Below are positions 1 to 9,791 of a stretch of 64,000 nucleotides of DNA, in pieces. The stretch comes from Antedon bifida (taxonomy: Eukaryota; Echinodermata; Crinoidea; Comatulida; Antedonidae): positions 6,138,001 to 6,202,000 of the forward strand of contig OY727096.1 in assembly GCA_963402885.1 (NCBI GenBank), in the 5' to 3' direction. The notes beneath the pieces were generated by a model. It was given only the letters and a program-made list of their open reading frames with translations, was not told the origin of the DNA and searched no databases. Positions within the stretch are counted from its first letter, which is position 1. Each line of letters opens with the position of its first letter. Made by a program: the position numbers and the translations under genes.

Positions 1-843
1 ATTAAGTAGCTTCCCCAATGTCATTGAATTTAAATCATCATTCCGTTTTTCCAAAAGATTGCATTGTAATTACGGGAACTGTTTTAACCAATCGTAATTG
101 TCATTCTGGTAACTTTTTTTGGTCCGTGATTCTAGAAACTTAAAAATGAGTACTAATAGATAAGTTCAGCGTTCAAGTGATCATCTTACTTAAAAATATA
201 TAAATAAAAATAATTATAACTTAAACTAATAACTAACTACTGAACTAATTTACTTGAATTTAAAATCCTAAGAATAAGTAACAAAAAAAAAAAAAAATTA
301 ACATCTAACGACAGAATTCATTTTTTAAAAACATGCACAGGTGTTTTCAGTTGTAAATTTGTTTAATTATGAACAGAGAAAAATAAATTTATTTATATCA
401 CCGCGACAATAAAATAAAATAAATACAGAAGTGGTTATCGCGGTGATATAAATAAATTTATTTTTCTCTGTTCATAATTAAACAAATTTACAACTGAAAA
501 CACCTGTGCATGTTTTTAAAAAATGAATTCTGTCGTTAGATGTTAATTTTTTTTTTTTTTTGTTACTTATTCTTAGGATTTTAAATTCAAGTAAATTAGT
601 TCAGTAGTTAGTTATTAGTTTAAGTTATAATTATTTTTATTTATATATTTTTAAGTAAGATGATCACTTGAACGCTGAACTTATCTATTAGTACTCATTT
701 TTAAGTTTCTAGAATCACGGACCAAAAAAAGTTACCAGAATGACAATTACGATTGGTTAAAACAGTTCCCGTAATTACAATGCAATCTTTTGGAAAAACG
801 GAATGATGATTTAAATTCAATGACATTGGGGAAGCTACTTAAT
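1..843. repeat. Large perfect inverted repeat (406-bp arms, 31-bp spacer)
   Basis: Bases 1-406 are the reverse complement of 438-843, position i pairing with 844-i, with no mismatch found by eye; a 15-base A run at 283-297 is mirrored by a 15-base T run at 547-561. The spacer is 407-437. The palindrome may continue to the left of the window, because pairing is still perfect at base 1. The size suits a terminal inverted repeat of a linear DNA virus or Maverick-type element present as a head-to-head junction, or a recent foldback duplication. An assembly or library chimera is also possible. Confidence 0.95.
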
Positions 844-873
844 GAAACAAAAGGAACACAGCGCTTTTCACTG

Positions 874-880
874 TATATAA
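874..880 (+). promoter_or_regulatory. TATA box of the acidic ORF
   Basis: TATATAA lies 31 bases beyond the end of the inverted repeat and 87 bases before the ATG of the 967-1698 ORF, which leaves a normal distance to a start site near 905. Confidence 0.5.
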
Positions 881-966
881 CTCTCGATTATTTTGTAATA
901 TTTACATCAATCTACAACGCTACAGAGCTCGACAAGACAGACCAAAAAACCAACAACTAGTTACTT

Positions 967-1698
967 ATGGGTTCTGTGATTGAAATCATTGATCTTACTA
1001 TGGACTCTGATGTCGAAGAAGAAGTTATATATATAAGCAGTGATTCAGAATTTGAAGACGAATACATACTAGCTATGACTGGTGCCTATTTTACAGCAGA
1101 GGAGGAGGAAGAGATGAGGGAAGAGATGGCCGGGGATATGACGTGTTTACTGGCGATTCAACCCCCACATCCAATGAACGTTGATTTAAATAATATATCT
1201 AATACTGAAGAAGACGAACATTATAGATCGAGAATAATTTCTGAAGAGGAGAGAATTGTATATGACGACACGTCATCGGTAGGTGACTACCACCTATTTC
1301 TGGCAAGAAAAGCCGATGTAGAAGATGAGGTAGAAGATGAGGTGTTTACAGAAGAGTACCTGAACCCTGTGCTGGAGGTGGAGATTAAGAAAGAAACTAC
1401 CGAACTTGAGTACAATGAAATAATGAGAACAATTGAGAAGGTTTTCATAGAAGAATTTATATTCATTCTGAATGACATGGTTGAACGTTATAACTTTCAC
1501 GGCTCAAGATATGAACAACTGCTAACATTTTTTCGACCAATTCTGGCATTGAAACTTGTGGACAATAGCGCTACCCATTTTGAATGGGCGCTAAACTACT
1601 TTCATTTACGTTGTATCAATGTTGATGCGTTCGATAAAGCCATAAAGTTGATTACAAATGATTCAGAACTTTTTAATAAGATTCTTAACCAATTGTAA
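967..1698 (+). CDS. Acidic 243-residue protein with SUMO-interaction-like motifs, unknown family
   Basis: An intronless ORF of 243 codons starts 124 bases inside the inverted repeat. The first ~50 residues are hydrophobic-then-acidic: VIEIIDLT followed by acidic residues, and VIYISSDSE. Both have the form of SUMO-interaction motifs, the first closely like the PIAS type. Glu/Asp-rich stretches continue to about residue 145, including EEEEEE near residue 45 and a repeated VEDEVEDEV. The C-terminal 100 residues look helical and carry no motif I recognise. No signal peptide, membrane segment or Cys cluster is visible. AATAAA at 1834-1839 is a plausible poly(A) signal. The size and place, next to a terminal repeat and before a Bcl-2-like gene, recall an early regulatory protein of a DNA virus; that is inference from layout, not homology. 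Confidence 0.6.
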   Translation: MGSVIEIIDLTMDSDVEEEVIYISSDSEFEDEYILAMTGAYFTAEEEEEMREEMAGDMTCLLAIQPPHPMNVDLNNISNTEEDEHYRSRIISEEERIVYDDTSSVGDYHLFLARKADVEDEVEDEVFTEEYLNPVLEVEIKKETTELEYNEIMRTIEKVFIEEFIFILNDMVERYNFHGSRYEQLLTFFRPILALKLVDNSATHFEWALNYFHLRCINVDAFDKAIKLITNDSELFNKILNQL

Positions 1699-1792
1699 TT
1701 TGTACAAATTTAAATATTATCTTAACACTTTTTTTTTTAATTAATGTTATATATTTTTATAATTCTTATTTCTTTTCGGTAAAGTTTATTAT

Positions 1793-1902
1793 TATTATGG
1801 TTGTAAAATATATTGAAATAGAATGTGTGTTAAAATAAAGGTTGTGTTTTTTCTTTTAAAAGCAACAACGAAAATGAAATTTGATCTTTGCGTGTTATTT
1901 AA
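1793..1902 (+). repeat. Diverged repeat, copy A (inverted partner at 4056-4165)
   Basis: About 110 bases, including the poly(A) signal of the acidic ORF, recur in reverse orientation at 4056-4165. The last ~30 bases, around TTTGATCTTTGCGTG, are nearly identical and the rest roughly 80 percent alike. The pair therefore brackets the Bcl-2-like genes. Confidence 0.7.
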
Positions 1903-2193
1903 GTATTTGATTTATTTATTAAGTTTTCATTTGGGTGATTGAGGGTAATGAGTATGGATGAGTACTTAAGAAAAGTATATTACGATCCTAAACACCCCGG
2001 TAGTATTGGTGGTGTAAAAGTTAATTATGTTATACGGTAATTACTCTATTCAAACTGTGTCATCCTTTGTAAATGTCATTAGCTTCTGTCGAAACAATGG
2101 GTTTCTTTTCTTTGATCATGTGGATTTCCAATTTCAATCCATTTCTATATGTCTAATCTGCAATCATTAATTTCCGTTCGCTCTTTTTTTGTT

Positions 2194-2200
2194 TATAAAA
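2194..2200 (+). promoter_or_regulatory. TATA-like box upstream of the duplicated Bcl-2-like genes
   Basis: TATAAAA lies 31 bases before the tandem duplication, so only the broken first copy has it at a normal distance. The intact second copy has only the duplicated 5' sequence in front of it. Confidence 0.35.
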
Positions 2201-2231
2201 TCTCTCACTATACTAAGGATTAAAAATTACA

Positions 2232-3187
2232 ATCGGCTCCGTATATTCACATTTTTGACCAAATTAAATGTTAATGTTGTAACTTTCTAAACACAAATAA
2301 ACCACATAAATGATAAAAATACATTTCCTGACAAAATTAGTTTCTATGTTACAACTTCTTTTTAAAAAACAAAAATAAATGTTTTAAGTTGTAACTTTCT
2401 TGACCATTACATCCATTATCAATTGTTTGTCGAGCGTTATGGTTGATTTAGAGGAAGTGGTTTTAGCATACATTGAATATAAATTGACGGGGTTAGTTGT
2501 TTTGGATTCACCCCATCCTCCAGAGTACTATTCGTGCTTGTAAAGAGTTGGAAAACAATTTTAATGTGTTAGAATTGTGTAAAGATATTTCTTCGGAAGC
2601 GCTGTATTATGTATTAGAACAAATGATGAGCGACAGAAAAATAAATGTCGGCAGACTTGTGACAGGACTCGTTGTATGTACATGTGTTGCGACACAATGT
2701 GACACTGAATATCGGCTCCGTATATTCACATTTTTGACCAAATTAAATGTTAATGTTGTAACTTTCTAAACACAAATAAACCACATAAATGATAAAAATA
2801 CATTTCCTGACAAAATTAGTTTCTATGTTACAACTTCTTTTTAAAAAACAAAAATAAATGTTTTAAGTTGTAACTTTCTTGACCATTACATCCATTATCA
2901 ATTGTTTGTCGAGCGTTATGGTTGATTTAGAGGAAGTGGTTTTAGCATACATTGAATATAAATTGACGGGGTTAGTTGTTTTGGATTCACCCATCCTCCA
3001 GAGTACTATTCGTGCTTGTAAAGAGTTGGAAAACAATTTTAATGTGTTAGAATTGTGTAAAGATATTTCTTCGGAAGCGCTGTATTATGTATTAGAACAA
3101 ATGATGAGCGATAGAAAAATAAATGTCGGCAGACTTGTGACAGGACTCGTTGTATGTACATGTGTTGCGACACAATGTGACACTGAA
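2232..3187 (+). repeat. Tandem duplication, 478-bp unit, two copies
   Basis: Unit 1 (2232-2709) and unit 2 (2711-3187) are almost identical. Both begin ATCGGCTCCG and end GACACTGAA. The differences seen are one extra C in unit 1 (in the C run at 2511-2514) and a C/T change in the codon for a conserved Asp. The near identity implies a recent duplication. Each unit holds 5' flank plus the start and middle of a Bcl-2-like gene. Confidence 0.95.
2439..2709 (+). pseudogene. Broken first copy of the Bcl-2-like gene
   Basis: The start codon at 2439 matches the one at 2918 in the intact copy. One additional C in the C run at 2511-2514 shifts the frame, and a TAA follows about 25 bases later, so the product would end before the central helices. 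The rest of the coding sequence up to 2709 remains open in another frame. The 3' part of the gene after the GACACTGAA junction is absent here because the next unit begins. Confidence 0.8.
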
Positions 3188-3491
3188 CTGCAGTTAGAAA
3201 ATGTAAAACGTGTCTCCTGTGGATTTTTCAAGGAAAAGTTTTCGTTATTTGAACTTTGTAATGACGATGAATCGGTTAGTATGTTTCGTTTTTTTGTTCG
3301 TGCGTAGTTTAACTAATATTCTTAAATTATTCATTTTATTTATAATGCGCGTGTTTCGTTTACTAATTTTTTTTTTTTTTTTTTTTTTTATTTTCGTTCA
3401 GAATTTGTTTCTGTGTAGGAAGGGAGATGTTTTTTTCAGAGTAGTAGCATTCTTAGTGACTGGTATGGTGTTAACGCTTGTTTTTCGTTGA
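2918..3491 (+). CDS. Bcl-2-like apoptosis regulator, two exons with C-terminal membrane anchor
   Basis: Exon 1 (2918-3274) begins ATGGTTGATTTAGAG. Residues ~8-18 read LAYIEYKLTGL, very like the BH4 helix of Bcl-2 proteins (YxxYKL). A BH3-like helix with TIRACKELE follows near residue 30. KINVGRLVTGL at ~70-80 matches the BH1 signature (NWGR in most members, here NVGR, with Trp replaced by Val). A GTTAGT donor at 3275 and a long pyrimidine tract ending TTCAG at 3401 give a phase-0 intron. Exon 2 (3402-3491) encodes a basic residue pair and a ~20-residue hydrophobic tail (FFRVVAFLVTGMVL), the normal tail anchor of the family. The total is about 148 residues, shorter than cellular members (~180-240), and no clear BH2 Trp is visible. 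Short, BH2-poor forms are common among viral homologues. Without the intron the ORF would stop at 3307 and lack the anchor. Function (blocking apoptosis at mitochondria) is inferred from family. Confidence 0.7.
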
Positions 3492-4629
3492 ATTTCTTCA
3501 GATGTTTCCTCTAGTCATCAAAACAAATTATCATGAACACAATATTGTATTGATCTCTCTAATTAATTTTAGATGTGTTATCATTTATCTAAAATGTATA
3601 TTTCTCAATAATAACCATTTACTTTATAAATTTGGTAAAAATACATTTATAATATGCCTTCTTATTGAAAGTGTCGTTACATACCGTGCGTCTCAAATTT
3701 GTCTTCTTTTGTGTGCGTTTTTTTTTTTAGCAGTACGTATTGTGTCTTTCTTAAAAGATTTAAAATTGAAAACACGTAGAAAATGAAATTCATTTTGAAA
3801 TAAAGAAATTGTATTTAAATTTAATAAGTCTATGCTTTATACATTTTGTATGTTTATTTTTTTTTGTAATATCACTTATTATATATAAAATATAACTACT
3901 GTTAAAAATACTACTGTTTCAAATAAAAAAAAAAAAAGTAAACAGAATATTTTTTAATCACATTCATTTGTGTTTTTGCAATTACATTTAACAAATTCAA
4001 AAACTTGTTTTTTTTTTTTTTGGTATAAATAAATTAGAAAAACATCATACAGGAGTTAAATAACACGCAAAGATCAAATTTCATTTTTATTGTTGCTGTT
4101 AAAAAACAAAATTTATTTCAATACACATTCTATTGCACTACACTTTACAAAACATAATAATAATACTTCAACAGAACAGAAAACAAATTAAATTAAGTCA
4201 AGAAATAAATTTACCATGAATTAAAATAGGAAAACTACTTTTACAAATTTACACTGACATAAATTAAGTCAAAACATAGGCCTAATTAATTTAATTTCAT
4301 TAAACAAATCTATTGCAATACACATCACAAACATAATAATAATAATTCAACAGAAAAAGAAGAATTAAATTAGTTGTTGTTATTTTTTCCAGGGCCGATT
4401 CCTTGTACCATGCTACTAATTATTTCAAAATTTTTTACAATAAATAAAAAAGGAAGATACAAGAAATGAATTGTTAAAAATAGTTTTTTGACAGCCGCCA
4501 ATAATAATGTATGCTAGGTAACCATTACATTTTGATAAAACACAAATACATGTAACTATTACATTTAGAACAATTGTTCATGAATTGTTGCTAATAAGAT
4601 TTGCGTTCTAAAGTAATCCTGACCTTTTC
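3492..4629. other. AT-rich stretch, no convincing gene
   Basis: AATAAA near 3800 may end the Bcl-2-like transcript. A 102-codon plus-strand ORF (3478-3786) is hydrophobic and AT-driven, with no recognisable motif. Long T and A homopolymers occur at 3367, 3925 and 4010. The inverted repeat at 4056-4165 and a weaker third copy of its outer half near 4300-4370 are the only structure seen. Confidence 0.6.
4056..4165 (-). repeat. Diverged repeat, copy B (inverted partner of 1793-1902)
   Basis: The reverse complement of this stretch aligns with 1793-1902. A further, weaker direct copy of its distal part, sharing CATAATAATAAT and flanking words, occurs at about 4300-4370. Confidence 0.7.
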
Positions 4630-6028
4630 TCATCTTTTAATATCTCTAAATGTCAGATTTATTCTTGGTAGTTTGATGGATGGTTTTTTAGGCAGCGAAT
4701 GGTACCAATACTCGTTAGTTGGATAATTCATCAATAGTAAGCTACCGTGTTTAAGATCAACATTTACTGGTTCAATACTTCTTTTGTGTCTCATTCCACG
4801 TGTAGCACCATGGCGAAATCTAAACAATCGTGTTTGACCTAATGAAATGGACGCAATTGAACTAAATTTATTGATATCTTTCTCATCGTCTTTATGTTCA
4901 CCAATAGAATCATTACCGTCTGCATATCTAGTAAAGAAACATAAATTAAAATAAAAAAATTGTACTGTAATTTAAGCTAGAAAATAAATATCCTTTTTGC
5001 ACTTAACTTTTTAGTATAAAAACAATAAACCATACAACATAATTAAACACAGTTTTGTGCAGATAAAAAAAGTGAGAGATTCTAATAGATGACGAAAAGA
5101 CTGATTACTGATATTGTTCAATTATACAATCTTGAGAGTAAAATTGAGAATAAATCAAATGTACAAAATGTATAAACAATGTAGCCATAAGGAAGCTTTG
5201 CATTATTTAATTATAACAAATATAAACATATATAGATATATAATCAATATGTACCTGTTAACCAAAACAAAATTGAAGTAGAACCCTGTGACTTCTTTCA
5301 AATAATCTCGAAGATCTTTCAGGAACGGTGGCCATGGCAAGGCTGGCACTATATTGCCTGAATATGTGTATGTTAAACCCGTATCACCATAAGAAACCTG
5401 TCAGAGTTGAAACATACTATTAAAAATGTTTCTCTTATGTATATACAATTATAATCAGTTGGATTCTGGTTAACTGTTAATATTCTGTTGCATAAAACGA
5501 AAACAGTGCTGTAGGCTTGGTTAACTGTTATTCTGTTGCATAAAACGAAAACAGTGCGGTAGGCCGGTAATTAAAATGTAAAAATGCATCTTTTTAAACG
5601 TAATAGTATGTAGCCTACATTAACGTCATGAAACCATGAAGAAAAAATAAAGAGAAACTAACCTGTTTTCTAGGTATATTAAACCATCTACCAAACACTT
5701 TCACCTTTGCAAGATCACCTGTAAAATATTCAATCTCTTCCTCACATTGTTTATACAAAGTATCAGCTGAGCTTTTATCAAGAAGTTGAATGTAATCACA
5801 ATCTAAATTTTCTCTCGATATTTTGTGCACTGGAAACTTAAAATATGGGGAAATCATCTGCTGCTTATCTGATTTGCTTAGCTTCCGAGTGAAATCTATT
5901 TCATTACTTTTACGTGCCTCTGTTGGTTCCTTTGTGTAGTCATCCTTTACCTTTTCAGAAGGTACGTTGCATTCTGTGGATTTTCTTTTGGAATGAGTGA
6001 AACCAACTGTTGGTTTATAGGCATTCAT
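4630..6028 (-). CDS. ALKBH2: ALKBH2, Fe(II)/2-oxoglutarate DNA dealkylase
   Basis: Three coding exons, joined in frame: 5663-6028, 5255-5397 and 4630-4927 (807 bp, 268 aa; the human protein has 261). The enzyme oxidatively removes 1-methyladenine and 3-methylcytosine from nuclear double-stranded DNA. Family landmarks are all present: LAKVKVFGRWFNIPRKQ and SYGDTGLTYTYSG in the substrate-flipping region, the iron ligands H181 and D183 in GEHKDDE, the distal ligand H246 in YWYHSLP, and the 2-oxoglutarate arginines R258 and R264 in PRINLTFR. Each lies 10 residues after its human counterpart. Introns are phase 0 after PRKQ and phase 2 within the Arg before YADGND. The N terminus differs from mammals: no PCNA-binding APIM is visible at the start, but residues 56-63 (QQMISPYF) fit a PIP box. 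The 6028 ATG is the first in frame. Confidence 0.95.
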
Positions 6029-7229
6029 TCTGGTAGAGATCTACTGAAATGTCTATTTTGACTACAACATTATACACAATTTACCCATATATTTATACAC
6101 ACTAAAATAATTTATACATGATGTCAGTAGCGTCCCTCTTTACCCACCTTTTGTTTTATTTTAAAAGGAAACAAAGAAATCTTTTCGTAAACGTAACCAA
6201 TTTAAATGAAAAGAAAACTAAACATCATAACGGCACACATTAAACTTTAATATGTCAAACACCCCCCGAGTCACTGCTTTTCAATTTCTCCCCCTTTGTT
6301 AACAAATCCGGAAGATGATTAATTACCTGTCGGTAAAGTTCAATCAAGACATACTTATTATTTAACTTCATTAACTTTGTCCAAACGACTGTATTATCCT
6401 AAAATGAAACTCTGTCTACATATCAGACTAGTTTGACAAAAAGGTGTGAAATTCCTTTCCCGACTGAAGTACCTTTCTTTCTACTAATATGCTTTGTTTC
6501 GCACCCCTACTACGCGATTGTTTGTCGATAACTGATCATTAAGCCCATCGGCCTGCTCCATTCATTTAATGTAATTTATGTGAATTTCCAAGCTTCTTGT
6601 CTCGGATATTGTCGGAGGGAGAATAATTGATAATTTGTTGAGCTAATCTGAAACCTACCATTATATTCATACGAGTCAAACCCACTTTACTTGCCGCCTT
6701 ATTTATATATTTAAAGCCACACGTCATTGAATAAATTACTATTATATATTGTATATATTGAAAGTGTCCGTAATTCTTTAGTGTTTTGTACCACAGCCTA
6801 CTAAGCTTTTGTTTGACATAGGACAGACCGTAGATTGACAGACAGACCAAGCGAAATCATTTTAGGTCTAATTGAATGTAATTAGTTTGTAGGTTAGATT
6901 ATTAAATATCAAAAAGAATGAATGAACTTTGCACTCTCGCCCTAATTCCTACGTGGTTATATTTTACTTCGGAAAAGTAGCAGACGAAACAGCAGTTTTC
7001 CAAGCAAGAGTATATTTTTTTAAAACCTAATAAGCATCCTTGAAGTATGGTGATGTCTGTTGAACATAATATTCTGAATATTGAGGAAGCGGCCAGACAT
7101 ATCACATTCACCAGAATAAAAACAATAGTGATGAGGCTATCCAGGGTTTCACTGGGTGTGTTGGGTAAACGCACTATAATATTTGTCTTCATCTTATCCA
7201 AATAGTCTCAAGAACACGCAACATGAACT
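6029..7229. other. Intergenic, 5' flank of ALKBH2, no gene seen
   Basis: Contains a decayed end of the 150-bp foldback family at 6410-6440 (CTGTCTACATATCAGACTAG then TTTGACAAA). Two minus-strand ORFs of 94 and 99 codons (6566-6850, 6902-7201) have no recognisable motif and no neighbouring splice structure, so they are probably chance. Confidence 0.5.
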
Positions 7230-7665
7230 TAGATGCATCGCATTCTATCGGCACTGCCGCAGTGCGGGTGAAAGGAATCGTATTCTATCGGAACTGCCGC
7301 AGTGCGGGTGAAGGGGATCGTATTCTATCGGAACTGTGTCGCAATGCGCGTGAAATTAGGCCTATCGTATTCTATCGGCAGTGCCGCTCAGTACGAGTGA
7401 AAGCATCGTATTCTATCCGCACTGCCGCAGTGCGTGTGAAAGTAACGTATTCTATCGGCAGTGCCGCAATGCGTGTGAAACTAACGTACTCTATCGGCAG
7501 TGCCGCAATGCGTGTGAACATAGTCAATAGCTATTGACTATGGTGTGAAAGTAACGTATTTTATCGGAACGGCCGCAATGCGCGTGAAGGAATCGTATAT
7601 ATCGGTACTACCACAGTGCGTTGAAAGTATCGTATTCTATCCGAATTGCCGCAATGCACGTACTC
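7230..7665. repeat. Minisatellite, ~39-bp unit, about 11 copies
   Basis: The unit is of the form CGTATTCTATCGGAACTGCC then GCAGTGCGTGTGAAAGTAA, with GC-rich CTGCCGCAGTGCG cores that are themselves partly palindromic. Copies vary by point changes, and the array is interrupted at 7519-7542 by an unrelated perfect palindrome. The unit is GC-rich compared with its surroundings, and the open frame through it is a by-product. Confidence 0.9.
7519..7542. repeat. 24-bp perfect palindrome inside the minisatellite
   Basis: CATAGTCAATAG followed at once by CTATTGACTATG, a spacerless perfect palindrome, sits where one repeat unit would continue. Confidence 0.9.
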
Positions 7666-9629
7666 AGTTTGTTTTTGGTAGTATACTACCCTATGTATGT
7701 AAATGGCCTACGTCCAGTAAGAAAAGAAAAAAGAAAATGTATTCCTGGTAAATACGCCTACATTTAATAATCCGTTTTTGGTTTCCTATGTTATCGAAAT
7801 CACAGCGTGATCAAGTGTTAATTGACTCGAGTGTAATAAAAGTCACTCGATGTTATTTTAGGCAAATAAATAAAATCATGGCGGAAAATTAAATTGGTTC
7901 TTGTGGTACCGATGTTAATAGTCTTTTGATTTCAGAAGAACCCGCATGAGACTTTTGCGATTCATTGAACATACAACTGACATTCCAAAGTTTTACTTTC
8001 TTTTTAAATCATCGTGAGAATATTTGCAAACAAGTCAAGTGTCATTTGTTTGCAATAACGCGACTATTATTTGTTACAAATCACGATCATGTATATAAAG
8101 TGGTTGCGCGGTAATTATAAAAGCCCTTTGGGACACCTATCCAGGGGACAATTAAACAAGAGGAATAAGAATGTTTAAATACTTGGGGGGGGGGGGGCAC
8201 ACTTCATAGGAAATAGCAAAACGAAAGAAGTAATTAACCACGGTATTACAGTAATAGTGTAGAAAGTGAATAAAAACATATGGCTGGTAAGAGGTAGAAA
8301 AATAATGCATTTAAACATAATCATAATGTTTAGAATATGTTAGGCTAAGGTAGAAAATAATATGGATAGGCCTATCAGATAATAATGAAACAAAAACAAT
8401 TAGACATATTTACACATAACTTCAGTTGTATGACAAATGTAGTGATAATATTAATAATTTAAAAGTGATGTAATGTCATGTTTCACAATTGTATATTGTA
8501 TAACCAGTAACCAAAAAAAGTGGCACAAAAACGAAAGAATAAACACTCCTAGCTTCCGTTAATTAACGTAAGTCACCACTCCCGGAGGTCTCATAGAGGG
8601 TTCAAATAATGGTGTCTTTTATATAGGTAAGGCCTAGTTACAATATGAAATAGTATACCGCCAGCCTTGCGGTATGGAAAAATGATTTAAAACTCAGCTA
8701 TTGTGTTATAGTTTTAATTAATAAAAACATTCTCTATAATACAGTGTATTTGGAAATCAGAGAGTGATCTAAATGACTAATTCTCGGCTTGAAATAACAA
8801 CACTCTTTCCTGATATCATGTTGAGTAGGTAGTATCTATACTGAATTGCAATGTAGGCCTAGGCCTAATATTTGGAACAATATTATAGGATCGAGAAATG
8901 ATTTATTAGATTTAGAGGAAACAGAATATGATTTATTATGTGCGCCCTCTTTGTAGAATCAGTTTCAGATATTTTCTTTATAAGAACCCACACGTTGTAA
9001 AGGTGTAGCTTCAATGTGTAGCTTCAATAAATATTATCAGTATTATACCCCCATGGGCTTATCCTGGTACAGAGGCCTACATCCGGGTCTAATTCACATT
9101 TGGTGCTACGAAAAAAGAGACCCCCCACTAAACTAAAGTTTTAGTTGGGGTTTTTGAGATTTCTCAAAAACATAGACTCGGGATAGAACGCAATATTGAT
9201 AATTTAGTTGTGGTATTATCCAGAATAATGTCTAATGCTAACACACCTTTAACAATGTGCCTTTTACTTGTTGTTTGTATTGTCAATGATCCGTACTATC
9301 CTGCTAAGAAGATGCCCGGCCCTGTAAAATGAAGCGGTCGCGTACGGTTGCACCGCCAGGGGGCTTTTCAATTCCTCCTTGTTGTGGTAAAACAGAAAAC
9401 TAAGCTAATATAAATAAGAAAGTTAATTACTATACACAGTTTGTTATTTGGTGGCTTTTCTCGTTTATTTTACAACATGTCATAGCCAGTAATGTATTAT
9501 TTCCGCTTGTGAACATTTATCGTATTGAGTTTTCAGTGGAACTCAAACATTGTTCATGATAGGAACACTTTCACAATTTTACAAATGTACGTCTATATTA
9601 TTAAATAATACTGTTGATGTGTAGCCTAA
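7666..9629. other. Intergenic, no gene seen
   Basis: Nothing coding is visible. A run of 12 or more G occurs at ~8188. At 9121-9177 two small hairpins occur in a row (a CCCCACTAAAC stretch answered by TTTAGTTGGGG, then TTTTTGAGA answered by TCTCAAAAA). The same order of motifs recurs at 17408-17477, so this may be the end of an interspersed repeat. Confidence 0.5.
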
Positions 9630-9791
9630 CGCTCTGTCTACACTATCAAACTAGTTTGACGAAAAAAGGCAGTAGAAATAATGGTAGTGGTATACTCAAA
9701 TATGCTAGTGATATGACTCGAGTATCATCATGTCCATTATGAGCACATCACATTATTTTGTCACATAAAGTTTTATAGTGTAGACAGAGCC
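9630..9791. mobile_element. Foldback MITE, family A (150 bp)
   Basis: Ends GCTCTGTCTACACTATCAAA and, inverted, TTTTATAGTGTAGACAGAGC. The interior carries the shared words TAGTGATATGA, CATGTCCAT and GCACATCACATT. Related copies lie at 14735-15245 (three), 43005-43158 and 61393-61545. No coding capacity, so it would depend on a transposase made elsewhere. Confidence 0.8.

Noticed and set aside
3478-3786. 102-codon hydrophobic plus-strand ORF after the Bcl-2-like gene
   Set aside because: Its composition is what AT-rich DNA gives by chance, it begins just before the stop of the spliced gene, and it precedes the likely poly(A) signal, so it is better read as 3' UTR.
6566-7201. Two minus-strand ORFs upstream of ALKBH2
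   Set aside because: No family resemblance, no splice structure, and ordinary length for chance ORFs in this base composition.
7223-7751. Two plus-strand ORFs with repeated codons
   Set aside because: They follow from the ~39-bp minisatellite keeping frames open; no domain and no flanking exon structure.
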